64,000 nt of DNA from Chamaecrista fasciculata (Eukaryota > Streptophyta > Magnoliopsida > Fabales > Fabaceae), in contig QANZ01018265.1 in the NCBI GenBank assembly GCA_003254925.1, positions 10,212-74,211 on the forward strand, read 5' to 3'. This document shows, piece after piece, positions 46,950-58,385 of this stretch (position 1 is its first letter; the number at the start of each line of letters is the position of its first letter). The translations under genes and the position numbers were made by a program. Below the pieces are notes generated by a model. That model saw only the letters and a list, made by a program, of their open reading frames with translations. It had not been told where the DNA came from and made no database searches.

Positions 46950-47194
46950 AATAGGATACTGTTCATTTTTTTTTTTTAGCAACATTCTCACGCAAAGGCC
47001 ATTGATATATTTCTTTCCATTAAAGGAATGGATCAACTGAATTAAAGGAATGTCCTGCCTGAAGGGTTTAGGATATATATGATTTTCTAGTGAACTTGGC
47101 TCTTCAAAAGGTATATATTGTGATGATAATTTGTCTCTCAAAAAGTAAGCATTCAATTCCTTTATCAGTTTAATGGCCAGAATTGTTAACTGAG
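46950..47194 (-). pseudogene. Unrecognised coding-like fragment
   Basis: The minus-strand frame reads AIKLIKELNAYFLRDKL then PFRQDIPLIQLIHSFNGKKY, with mixed composition unlike the surrounding AT-rich DNA. It is preceded by a splice-acceptor-like ATACTCAG at about 47195-47202. It has no partner exons that I can see. I do not recognise the family. It could be an exon fragment carried by a transposon or chance. Confidence 0.25.
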
Positions 47195-48551
47195 TATATG
47201 TGATGTTTCTTGATGAAATAAGTAATGTATAGCCATAAAAAAGTGCAGTTATAATTTTGGACTATGAGTTATAATTTTGTGAACTCACCCATAAGGCATT
47301 CCATCATCTTGTCATTCACTAAATGCTGTTTTTTTTGGTTTGTGATGTCCGCCGCCACAATGAACTACGGAAGTATGGACTTATAGGTTTATGGAATGAA
47401 ATTATGCATCAATATATCGGATGTTTTGGTTTCATAGTGTATAATTGTATATATAAATGGAACTTTTTAGTTTTTGTTTCTAAAATTTATTACATTTTCA
47501 TGGCTAAATTGCAGTATGACCCATAAATTTTGAATCAAAGGCAGAAAGTATTCTTGCCTTTTAAAACTCAAAGGTTGTAACTGAACACGTTTAGAAACTC
47601 GAAGGGCTTTATTTAGGTCCTTAACCTAAAATTCAAGGGCTTTTAGTATAATTTAACCTATGTTTATTAGTTGTTGAATGGTTAAAGATATTATAATGGA
47701 TTTACTCCAATTAATGTTTAGTTTTTTTTACCTACTTGGTACCCAATGTTTTGTCCCGACTAATTTAAATTCCACCAAAAAAACCACGCCTCATTATCGT
47801 GGGAGAATCTTTCAACAATAATAATTATATTTATAAGCTAAGGACTCAAATTCAAAATCTTGCTTAAGTAATACTAAATCACTTATCAATTGAATCAATC
47901 AATTACTTATTGATTGTAGTGTTTAGTTTAGACTTATTAAATTTTTTTTTTTTTTGAAAAAAGTATATATATAGATATATTTGTGAAAAAATGTCTTGCA
48001 CAAAACAAAATGGTTTAATTAAGTTGGAATTCTAAAGAGACTAGAGAAGCCACAAATTAGGATAGCAGACGTCAAATTCACCTTGCCTTTCGACAAACTT
48101 TTGGTTAATTTTTGACAAATTCACCTTGCCCTTAGAAAAAGTCTCGCGAAATCTGAACCGTCCATCTCATCCACGTGATCCCTGGCGCCACGTCGCAGTT
48201 TCTTGGAGATCAAAACGCCATCCTTCCCGCGCATTCGCTTTCTCTCTATCTCACATCTTTCCCGCTCACCGCTCCGTCGGTGAGCTTTCCCGATCGCAAT
48301 CACCTTTCACCCATTCTTCTGAAAAATTTCCCCATTCTTCCCATTTCGATTCGTCAAAATTGAGGATCGCCGATTTTAGGTATGTTTCATAGCTCAAAAT
48401 TGGCTTATTTATGATTACTCCTCTGTTTGTGTAAGACGAAACCATGTGTACCAATATCGATGAAATTGGCTTAGGCGATGAAGAAATATGATTTTGCTTT
48501 TGGTTTTGACGATGTAGGGATTGGACTGGATTTCATTCATAATTATTGAGG
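47195..48551. other. Intergenic DNA with a MITE remnant, then the CBS-gene promoter and leader
   Basis: 47502-47659 has weak inverted ends (GGCTAAATTGCAGTATGACC with its mirrored TATAATTTAACC) and looks like a decayed MITE. 48120-48380 is GC-richer than its surroundings and probably holds the 5' UTR of the CBS-PB1 gene; GTATGTTT at about 48380 and TTGACGATGTAG at about 48516 would fit a leader intron. No gene otherwise. Confidence 0.4.
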
Positions 48552-49221
48552 ATGGCAAGTAGAGTCAGTTCCCCTCGAAATTCTCCTCGAAGGAGTCAGT
48601 CCGCTTCGAATATCTCACATGCAAGAAAGAGAAGCTACGAGAATAATGGATTTCCCGAGTCCCTTACTCGAAAATCTATAAATTCTTTGCGACCAAAGTA
48701 TGTTGTTGATTTTATATCTATCTATATATATATGCAATGCATAGTATCAACAACTATCAATTTTTATTTCTACAAATTGGTATTAATTGGTGGTTTAAAT
48801 CTATGTTTGCGGTTCTGTTCCAATTGTTACCCCCTCCCTTTGCAAAATTGAATTCTTCTTTCTTTCATTTTTTTTATGCTAAGAGGACCAAAAGAAAACT
48901 AAAGTTTGTAGAAATCATTGTTGGTTCAGATTATAATACTGTTATAGTTTTTCTTGTATGTCAATTGTAGCTTCCTCTGCTAGAAACAAATATTTGAGTT
49001 GTATGCCATTGTTGCGACTTGCGAAGGTTAGTAGTTTCAAAATATCAACGTTAAGCAAATGGGGCTTTACAAAGCCTTGTCCAATCTATTGGTTTATGAT
49101 GATTTTAATGAAAGGTCTATGATGTTGCAATGGTTTTGGACCAGACTTTAGTCATAATTCTACTTTTAACTTTTAAGAAAGTCTCCCTCTCTATTAACAT
49201 AAGACGTGTTTAATTGTTTTC

Positions 49222-49260
<39 letters not shown>

Positions 49261-52200
49261 AACACTATTCCTTCCCATGAAGGTGCTTAAGCTAAGTACG
49301 TGCAGATTTAAGGTGCAGTACGTGCACTACTACAAAGTTTTTGGATTTTTTGTCCCCTTAAGTGTTTTGACTTTATAATAAACTACAGAGATAAACAATC
49401 ATGCAATGCTATCTAATAGAAATAGGACTTTGATAATTTTAACTGTTGTCTAAAAGCTTCAACAGAAATGCATTTTTTGAAGAGTCGCATAATAAAAGTA
49501 GTTGGTAAAGTGAGAGCAATAAAAAATAGTCACTTAAGGAATTAAAGATAGTTCCTACCTATCTAAATGCAAAGATAGGTATGAAATGAATCAATGAAGG
49601 TTGGGATAATATACAACAAGCAATTATACCTTGTTTGTTTTGGATTTGATCAGGGGATTAACAGGAGATAGAACAGTAAAATCACTTCGGCTTTCAAAGG
49701 CCTTAACTGTGCCTGAAACAACAACTGTGTATGAAGCTTGTCGTCTGATGGCTACTCGTAAAGTTGTTGCTCTTCTACTAACTGATTCTAATGCTTTACT
49801 TTGCGGAATCCTCACGGACAAGGTATGTCCCCAACTTGTTATTTTTAATTAGACCCTAGCTCCTGGCTCCTAGCTGGAGGATGAACAAATGTTTAGATCT
49901 TTACCTCGATTTCTTAGTTTTATCGTTAATAGCTTTCTATGTTTTTTCTTTGTTGAAGGATATAGCAAAAAGAGTTATTGCTCGTGAGATAAGTCTTGAA
50001 ACACCCGTTTCCAATTTTATGACCAAGAATCCCACATTTGTCCTGTCTGATACTCTTGCTGTTGAAGCCCTCCAAAAGATGGTGCAAGGTTGGTAGTATA
50101 CAAGAACGCATGTAAATACAGCTCTTCATTTTAGTTACTATTCTATGATCTATCTCGCATTTTGAATGAACGGCTACCTAATGTCACAGGGAAATTCAGG
50201 CATTTACCAGTGGTGCAGAATGGAGAAGTTATTGCTTTACTTGACATAGCAAAGTGTTTATATGATGCTATTGCTCGATTAGAAAGGGTGACTGAGAAAG
50301 GAAAAGCAATTGCAGCAGCTGTTGAAGGAGTTGAAAAACAATGGGGGTCACTATCTTCTAGTTAGTTGAGAATTCCATTTTCTTATTTTGTATTCCTATC
50401 TCATTGGATTATTAATTGAAGCATACTTGCCTTGTCATGGTTGCTGTCAAGCTCTAAATTTGGGGTTGATATTGGGTAATGATTGTAATTTATATCATGT
50501 TGATTTGATATCAGGTTCCAATTCATTCATTGACACTCTTCGAGAGAGGGTATTTAAACCTTCATTGTCTACCATCATTTCTGAGTATCCAAAGTAGGTA
50601 ATACCTTCTTATATTTGTTTTGAAGGGATTTCTTTGTCCATCAATTATGTGCATGCTTGGAATTTCCAACCTAGTTCTTTTAACGGATAGTAGAACTTTT
50701 CAGGCCTATAAAAGTTTCGCCAACTGAATCAGTTTTGGCAGCAACGAAGAAGATGCTTGAATTTGGTGCTAGCTCGGTTATTGTAACAGTTGACGATAAA
50801 CCTCATGGCATCCTTACGTAATTATTCATCCATTCAAATTGCCATCAGTCCATTTATTTTATTTTAGTATCTTCATTTTTACTTCATCCCTTCATTAATT
50901 TTAATGGAATATAATCTACATGAAATTCTAGTTCAAAGGATATTATGATGCGAGTAGTTGCACAAAATCTTCTCCCAGAGTCAACTCTTGTCGAAACGGT
51001 AATTTTTAGTATCATTTTTACAGTTCTTTTTGGCAAACAAATTATTTTACTAGGCATTGCACAGTTAGATGTAGAAACACTAGGGATGTTAAGGATTTTT
51101 TTTCCTCTTTCTACGCTATTGAAAACAAATTAAAGTGACCATCCTTCTCTTTTCTACCTCTCTACCCCCTTCTTACTGTGTATACGCTACAATTTATAGG
51201 TCATGACACCAAATCCAAAATGTGCAACAGTTGATACACCAATTGTTGATGCACTTCACACAATGCATGATGAAAAGTTTTTACATCTTCCTGTGCTTGA
51301 AAAAGGTAATTTACTGTAATTATATTGAGGTAGGAAAATTTGTATGCATATATTTGGTTTTTGATTATTTTGGTTTTAAAATAGATGGCAGTGTAGTTGC
51401 TGTTGTTGATGTGATTCAAATAACTCATTTTGCTGTGGCAACGGTAAGTCTTATGTATTAGACTCAGCTATACTCACTACTGTTAGTTTATTGCAGTCTC
51501 AATGAAATCCATGTTGCTTGAAATGGGGTATGATTGCTTTAAATATGTATAGCTTTTAGCACATTCCCATAAGCCTAATTAGTACATTTTCTTGTACCTA
51601 TTTTTTTCCCCCCTTTTGTTGGCTAAATCTCAGGGTTCCGTCTGTGAAATGTTAAGCATTGCTATCTTAACTTGTATGGATACTATTGTTAAGAACATAA
51701 GTAGTTGTTATTCTAGTCATAAACCTAGCAAAATATTGCTAGTTATGCAAGCTGTATATTTTTAGTTTATATCAAATGTTTAATAAAAAATAATCAGGTC
51801 ACATTTGCTTTGTTTAATAAAGTATAAAAGTGTTATTAGATCAAATCAGAAAGTAGGATATGCTGAATACAATCAGGATCATCTGCTAACCAAACATGCT
51901 CATCAGCAAAGTTACTAGAGACTTTAGCAAGAGCATGAGCTGCTCCATTAGCACTACGTCTACGCCTATTCTAATAACATGTCATTTTGTTGATAAAAAA
52001 AGGGTAAATTACACTTTGGTACCCTGTGGTTTGACCCTATTTCACTTTGGTACCCTGTGGTTTGAAACTTGACACTTTGGTACCCTGTGGTATTCTCCAT
52101 TAACACTTTGGTACCCTTTGGAGCTATTTTGTAATTTTAACCATAACAAATTTTGCAAAAATTACATATTGACCCCAAAAAATTTTCAAAAAATTACAAA

Positions 52201-54978
52201 TAGGTCCCTGGATACATATTATATAAGGACTAAAATGAAAAATTTAAAATTTTTTTGGGGTCAATATGTAATTTTTGTAAAATTTATCATGGTTAAAATT
52301 ACAAAATAGCTCCAAAGGGTACCAAAGTGTTAATGGAGAATACCACAGGGTACCAAAGTGAAATAGTGTCAAACCACAGGGTACCAAAGTGTAATTTACC
52401 CTAAAAAAAATAAAGTATAAAAGTGGACATAAGGATACGAAACGTCGAAACGACATGTCATCCTAAAAATTTGATATTTTTATGATTAGTAGTTTTTTTT
52501 TTGCTGGTTCTCTCTTAATGAGAAGAAAAGTAAATAAAAGCACAACCTTTCTTTTTTTTTTTTCCCCCTCTATTCTTATCTTGTATTTTTTTCTCCTTCG
52601 ATTGAAGTTGAGAGATATTATACTATGCTTTTCTGCTTTTTCATACCAAAACTAGAAAAATCTGAAATTGATTTACATTTTACTTTTAACTATTTTCCCC
52701 AAATAAGAATGCCACTCTAACCACTTGGGTCGGGAGTATTGTTGATGTTACATTTGGATGGATTTACACTAATTTTTTTAGAAATGCTATTTCTTTCATT
52801 TTTATTAACAAATTTGAATTGACAAATTCATTTTCCTCACTAATTAGGTGGGAAATACTGCGAACTTAAACAACGAAGGTGCCAGCTCAATAATTCAAAA
52901 ATTTTGGGATTCGGCGTTAACCTCAAAATTTGATGATGATGATGGCGGTGAGGAGGATGAGTCGCAAAGGTTTATATATATTTATACATATCTGTTGATG
53001 TTGCTAGTAGAAATAATCTAAATTTCTTATTGAACTTATGCATGATTAATGGCATACCAGTGGCAATTCTTTCAAGATAGCTTCCGAGGGAGGAGAAATG
53101 GGGAGATCTAGTATGCATACTTCATCTGGGATAGCTAATAATGGGTATCCTTTCAAGATACAAGATAGGAATGGCCGAAAGCATAGATTCACATGCGGTA
53201 TGATACTTATCTTTGACAGCATATGGATGATGGTATTAAACTATTAACCTCCTCTATCATGCTCCTTCCATAAGTCTCACTTGAATATGAATAAGCTTCT
53301 TGCTAATGCAGTACTTGCCATTGGTTTTGGTTATTATATATTTGATACAATGTATCTTTAGATATATAAAAGTAGGACTACATTGATAAATAAACGACTA
53401 GAATCCTATTATGTTCTCTCACATATTAGTATCTTTTTCAGTTTAGTTCCTCGTGATTTTTTCTTCTCAATTTAGTCCTTCACAAATGATTTTGTTATCC
53501 ATGTCAGTCCTCTATCTAATATTTAACTCCATGAGATATTATCATTAATTGAAGACATTATATCAGTAGTAAATGATATAATATTTTAAATAACACATAA
53601 CTAAGTTTAACTTCCATATTAACATATTAAATTTGTAAAAAACTTATAAATTTTATGTAAAACCTTAAAAGCTTAGATAATCACTTACAGTGACTAATTT
53701 TAATAGCGTAAAGAATGTGTTCATTTGACAAATAACATGTCACTTTATCAACTAATAGTGTTACATCTTCAATTAATGTTGTTATGTAATCAATTTAGTA
53801 AAGAGCTAGATAGAGGGACCAAATTGGGAAAAAGTGAATAGTTGAGGGACTAAAATGAAGTTTTAGTCATAAGTAAACACTTGTGGATTTTTGCGTTATT
53901 GAGCCACCTAGTAGGTGTACTATACTACTAGGTGTCTAGGTTTCATGTCTAAAGTTAATTCCAAATTGATAAAAAGCTATGGGTTGAATGTTTTACATAT
54001 GGTTGGTTGAAATTCCAGATACTCAAAGCTTGACAGATGTTATAAATTCAATCATTCAAACAGTAGATGGCATTGACCCAAACAACCTGCCCATAATTCT
54101 GGTATGTTTCCTTAAGATGTTATATTTATTTGTTTATGTTCTCCGGGTTGAGTTAATGCTTCTGTATTTTTAATTGAAGCTTGTCAAATATTTTCTTTAT
54201 AGTATGAAGATGAAGATCATGATCAAATTGTATTGGCTTCAGACAGTGATCTTGCTTCAGCTGTGGATCATGCAAAAATAGCTGGTTTAAAGGTTGGATA
54301 TATGAAACTTTAAGCTTGTGGAGGTTCCAAACGTAGCTATAAAGGAAATTTTGATTTTGAGAAAGATAAAGGATAAAATGCAGGAACCTCCCCCCCTGCC
54401 CCAATGAGCTTTAGTTATTGTGCAAAAAAACCCCTTAACTTTGAAAAGTGATAAAAGACTCCATGACCTTTCAATTTTGTGTAAAAAAATCTCTTTTGTT
54501 AAAATTGTTATTGAAAAAAATCAAATTGGTTTTAGTTTTGGCTACTATTGATAACAACAACAGTTAATTTTAGGTTTAGATTAATGTAAAATGCAATAAT
54601 AATCATAAAATTACAAAGAAGGTTTTTTTTTTTGAAGAAAAATCTAAAGAAAAGGGGTTATTTGCATAAAATTAAAAGTTCAAGGGTTTTTTGTTACTTT
54701 TTAAAGTTTAGAAGATATTTTCACGATTAATGGGTGTTTTCATTTTTGTTTTTAAAACCTGAAATGAAATTCAAAGAATTTTGACTTTGATGTCATGAAT
54801 TTTATAGGTATTGAGATTATATTTAGACTACTCAGAAGTAGGGAGTGGTGGGAGAGAATGCAGAGCACTAAATAAGAATTCAGATAGATGGAGCTCCCGC
54901 TCAGCATATTGTGCCGTAGCTGCTGGAGTTGTAATTGTTGCTGCCTTATATTTGTACAAACACGAAAAAAGAGCTTAA
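48552..54978 (+). CDS. CBS-domain and PB1-domain protein with C-terminal membrane anchor (CBSCBSPB type)
   Basis: Fourteen exons, all with GT/AG sites and matching phase, give 547 aa: 48552-48697, 49654-49822, 49959-50088, 50190-50360, 50515-50593, 50704-50817, 50932-50998, 51200-51305, 51385-51443, 52848-52969, 53061-53197, 54019-54101, 54203-54292, 54808-54978. The Ser/Arg-rich N-terminus is followed by CBS1 (about 60-118, CGILTDKD), CBS2 (121-178, KFRHLPVV), CBS3 (231-281, HGILTSKD) and CBS4 (293-346, KFLHLPVL). A PB1 domain (about 412-500) has the acidic OPCA-type stretch YEDEDHDQIVLASDSDL. A hydrophobic tail, AYCAVAAGVVIVAALYLY (524-541), anchors it. CBS pairs sense adenosyl ligands and PB1 domains dimerise; the plant protein's partner and role are not established. 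Intron MITEs are listed separately. Confidence 0.93.
49228..49258. repeat. TA microsatellite in intron 1 of the CBS-PB1 gene
   Basis: About 31 bp of alternating TA in the 956-bp first coding intron. No other element is evident in that intron. Confidence 0.8.
51836..51972 (-). pseudogene. LINE-type RNase H (RVT_3) C-terminal fragment, antisense in intron 9
   Basis: The minus strand reads RRRRSANGAAHALAKV then DEHVWLADDPDCI and a stop at 51836-51838. This is the C-terminal signature of the RNase H-like domain ending the second ORF of plant L1-type LINEs, or host RVT_3 genes derived from them. Only about 45 codons remain. Adjacent sequence toward 51780 would be the LINE 3' UTR but no clear poly-A tail is identified. 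A host-gene fragment of the same domain cannot be excluded. Confidence 0.55.
52002..52401. mobile_element. Foldback MITE, GGTACC family, in intron 9
   Basis: 400 bp starting GGGTAAATTACACTTTGGTA and ending GGTACCAAAGTGTAATTTACC(C), with repeated GGTACCCTGTGG units and inverted arms. TAAAAAAA stands on both sides (51994-52001 and 52402-52409), an 8-bp duplication in low-complexity DNA. The same family is at 23892-24322; the arms are nearly identical, so both are fairly young. Confidence 0.8.
53397..53868. mobile_element. TIR/foldback MITE in intron 11 of the CBS-PB1 gene
   Basis: The left arm (CAGTTTAGTTCCTCG, CAATTTAGTCCTTC) is mirrored on the right (GAGGGACCAAATTGGG, GAGGGACTAAAATGAAG). It resembles the element at 46401-46899. 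Ends are approximate. Confidence 0.5.
54370..54735. mobile_element. Probable MITE in intron 13 of the CBS-PB1 gene
   Basis: The left segment (AAAAACCCCTTAACTTTGAA, GTGATAAAAGACTC) is mirrored by the right (AAGTTCAAGGGTTTTTTG, TTACTTTTTAAAG). Ends and target duplication are unclear. Confidence 0.35.
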
Positions 54979-55727
54979 ATGACATTAGGCAGTAGCAATT
55001 ATTGGCACATTTTGAGCCTGTCTAAATTGTCGTTCAAACTTCACGAAAACAAAAAGCCCCACTTGGCATTTTGCCGTTCTTTTTTATTGTTTGGCCAATT
55101 GCCAAGGTGTATGTTCTGAAATTTTGTAACAATACTTGTGGTTATATGAGAAATGTTCAAATGTATTATTGCATATTTGGTTTGGCATGCGTTGTCTCAT
55201 TCCTTGCTTCTTTGTATATATCCTGGATCATGGACTTGAGTTGAGATTGAGGTTTTGTACTGAAATAAAAGAATAACTTATACAACCATATAGGAGTTTA
55301 CCTTTTCCTCTGGACATTAAAATTCTTATTTTGGTGGATATGATCATAATTATATGTGCCAAAGGATTTTGAGTTGGTGACAACGCTTACCACTGTTTTA
55401 ATTTTTAAGGTGTGGTACTGTGGTCCTATTGGCTTCTCTTTCGTTTTCCCTTTTCAGTTAAAATTTAATTTTTATATTTAATTGTTTATGATTTTATTCA
55501 TATAACAATGACAATATTGTTATCTTCGATAATAACATGTTGAGATCAATATCCACACATAGTAGAACAATGTAAGGAAGACAGCTTATTGACTCTCTTG
55601 CTTCTCAGCGATTGGCCATCAGGACATGTGGTGCACCGACAAAATGGTATAGATTGGCGTTAAAGTCCAAAATGACTATTTTCTTTTGCGACTTTGCTTG
55701 CAATTTGAGCCTTTAATGAATCTAGAT
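54979..55727. other. 3' UTR of the CBS-PB1 gene and intergenic DNA
   Basis: The first 200-300 bp are probably 3' UTR. No gene or element recognised after that. Confidence 0.4.
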
Positions 55728-56111
55728 AAAGTACAAATTTGGTCCCATATTTTTTGCTCAGTTCCCAATTTGGTCCCGTATATTCTTTTGTTGCAATTTT
55801 GGTCTTAAATCTTTGTAAAAGGTCCCAATTTTGGTCTCACATCTTTTAGTCAAGTTGCAGTATTAGTCTCATATCTTTACAAAAGGATCAACCATTAGTT
55901 GATCCTTTTGTAAAGATATGGGACCACTTCTAAACTTGGCCAAAAAATATAAGATCAAATTTGCAATGAACTCAAAGATATGAGACCAAATCTGCAACAA
56001 AAGAAAATATGAGACTAAATTGGGACCTAACCCAAAGATATAAGACCAAAAGTGAAACAAAAGAGATACAGAATAAATTGAACAACAGATATGAGACCAA
56101 ATTTAGACTTT
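55728..56111. mobile_element. Foldback element with a perfect central palindrome
   Basis: 384 bp of near-complete inverted repeat. It starts AAAGTACAAATTTGGTCCC and ends GAGACCAAATTTAGACTTT. The centre is a perfect 23-bp palindrome (arms 55870-55892 and 55898-55920, loop CATTA). Short TTTGGTCTCATAT units recur throughout each arm. No target duplication is evident. No coding capacity. Confidence 0.7.
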
Positions 56112-57579
56112 AACCATGAGTTTATTTTATTGTGTTCTTCTGACGGGAGCTCGAACTAAATTGGATTTTTTTTTTCCACAAGAAACTAAAATAATTGAAT
56201 CTTGTCATTCATAATCATTCTCTTTTTTGTTTTCAGTCCCACCCACGGAATTTGCAATGGTACACTTAAATATTGATTAATCCAGGTCATGGATTTTACT
56301 AACAAATTAAATGGATGAATCAAAATCACTAACAGTTATATTTATAGAGATTAAACCTTTAAAACAGTAAAACGCTAAAGCGCCGCCCGTTTTGTCTTAT
56401 TATTTTTTATAATATCTTAAAAGATCTTATCATTGAATCGAAGTAGCATTGCCATTCATGATGATACGAATTCATTCCTCAAATCATGAAGAACTAACAT
56501 AACTAAAACAACAGGAAAGATTCCTTTATGGTGGTCTAAAATTTCATAAATTAAACTACCCATTAAAGATCCTATCATTGAATCCAAGTAGCATTGCCAA
56601 TTTGCCATAAAAGGTAAATTTTGATTTAATTGAGCGAAAAATACCTTTTTCTGCATATATATATATATATAATCCTTCCACTCCTATAAAATTTTGTTTA
56701 TATTGTTAAAATAAATGACTAGAAATAGTTCAAACGAAAAAAAACCTTCGTATAGAAAAATATCCGGTTACATTACCAAAATTAATAATAGGGGATTTGG
56801 ACTGAATTTCTTCCCACTTGTATTCATTATTTCCTTCACATCTCTATCACATCTGCTTACTTAAATCAAAATGCTAAAAAATCTAAATTTATAATAACAA
56901 AGGCTATCAAATTAAAAGTTGATATATGTAATTATTTATACAATGTATAATTATAAAAATATTTACTTTAAAAAAGCAGATTACGTGTGGAGATTTGTAG
57001 AGAGAGAAAGGAGCCACCACCAACCCATGATTCACACGGCCTTCACAGCCTTCACATTTCTCCAAAACTATGCTCATAAAATCCACATCAAATTTTGTTC
57101 CTTTCGTCTTGTGAAGCCAACTCACATCACACAAAATAAAATAAAAATGTTTCTTATTACATTATTTACTATTCAATAATGAATAATATATTCAGCCCGA
57201 AAATAAATAATGAATAATATGGTCCATAAAAAAACAAAAAAGAATATGGAGCCCTTCTTTGTTTCCTTTTCGTCTTTAAAGTAGATTCTCTCCAAGAGAT
57301 AAAAAGCCCACAACCACAATGTGTAATGCATTACATCCCACTACGCGGATTGACTTTACTCCATAATGTAAAAAAAAGTAAATATTTATTTATTTTAGAT
57401 TAAAGTTTTAAATACGAGTTACTCACTTTACAATAAAATAAATAAAGTTTGTCATATATATTTTATTTCAAATTCAAATCCAATCAATTTAAAAATATGT
57501 ATTAATATTTAATACTCTAAAAAACTAAATAGGTAACATTTAAAATTAAAAAAAAAAACTGTAAAACAAAATATACATA
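56112..57579. other. Gene-free AT-rich intergenic DNA
   Basis: No gene recognised; ORFs at 56456-56656, 56907-57134 and 56919-57179 show no known domain. A short TA run lies at about 56660-56674. A roughly 15-bp phrase (ATTGAATC.AAGTAGCATTGCCA) occurs at about 56432 and 56577. Confidence 0.4.
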
Positions 57580-58155
57580 TTCCTAATATCCTTTCGTGTT
57601 CCTAACGTTTGCGGTGGTTTTCAATTATGTCCTTAACGTTTCATTTGTGTCAGTTGTGCCCCCAATGTGAAACGTTAGTTTCAATTATGCCCCTACCCTC
57701 GCTAGTGTATCGTTTTTTTGGAACTTTTGAGCTTAGATCCGTGTTCGTTTCAGTTTCCTTTTGATAAATGAGTTTATGAGTACTCATTTTCGGCTCCTAA
57801 GGATCATTTTGCACATGGAAATTTTGAGAAAAATCCTTCGTTTTGCTGCATTTCGTTTTGGTCCATTTTAGGTTTCATCGGGTCCGATTTTCTTCGAATT
57901 TGGGGCTATTTTGAGCTTAACCTTTGAAATTGATCAAAGGAATCAAGTTTATGATATTCGAAAATTAAAACCCATATGAAATCTAATCAAAATCGAGCTC
58001 AAATCGTGTGAAAATGGTGTTATTTTTTTGTGGATGATTGAAATTAGGGGCATAATTGAAACTAACGTTTCATATTGGGAGCACAACTGACACAAATGAA
58101 ATATTAGAGCATAATTGAAAATCACACGGGAGCAAGAAAGGTGTTCAAAAACAAA
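57580..58155. mobile_element. Foldback element in the phospholipase promoter region
   Basis: Arms of roughly 130 bp: CAATTATGTCCTTAACGTTT, CATTTGTGTCAGTTGTGCCC and GTTTCAATTATGCCCCTA on the left are mirrored at 58040-58150. The centre (about 57720-58020) is unique. The element ends about 230 bp before the phospholipase start codon. Ends approximate, no clear duplication. Confidence 0.65.
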
Positions 58156-58261
58156 AAAAAATTACACTTCCATTCATTCTCACTCCATTCATTAATTGCT
58201 TTGCCATTTGTGTAGGCACCACCAAATGTTAAGCTAGAGCTCGCTATCCCACAAAACCAGA

Positions 58262-58320
58262 ACCTTCTTCTTCTTCTTCTTCTTCTTCCTCTCATTCTCC
58301 CTCTTCTTTTCTTTTCTATC
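58262..58320 (+). promoter_or_regulatory. CT-rich leader of the phospholipase gene
   Basis: CTT repeats and pyrimidine-rich sequence 65-125 bp upstream of the ATG, typical of plant 5' UTRs near the transcription start. A defined TATA box is not visible. Confidence 0.5.
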
Positions 58321-58385
58321 TATCCACTACACAAAACAATAAAGTTACAGTCACAGAATCCCCCATTTCTCTAAAATCCACAACA

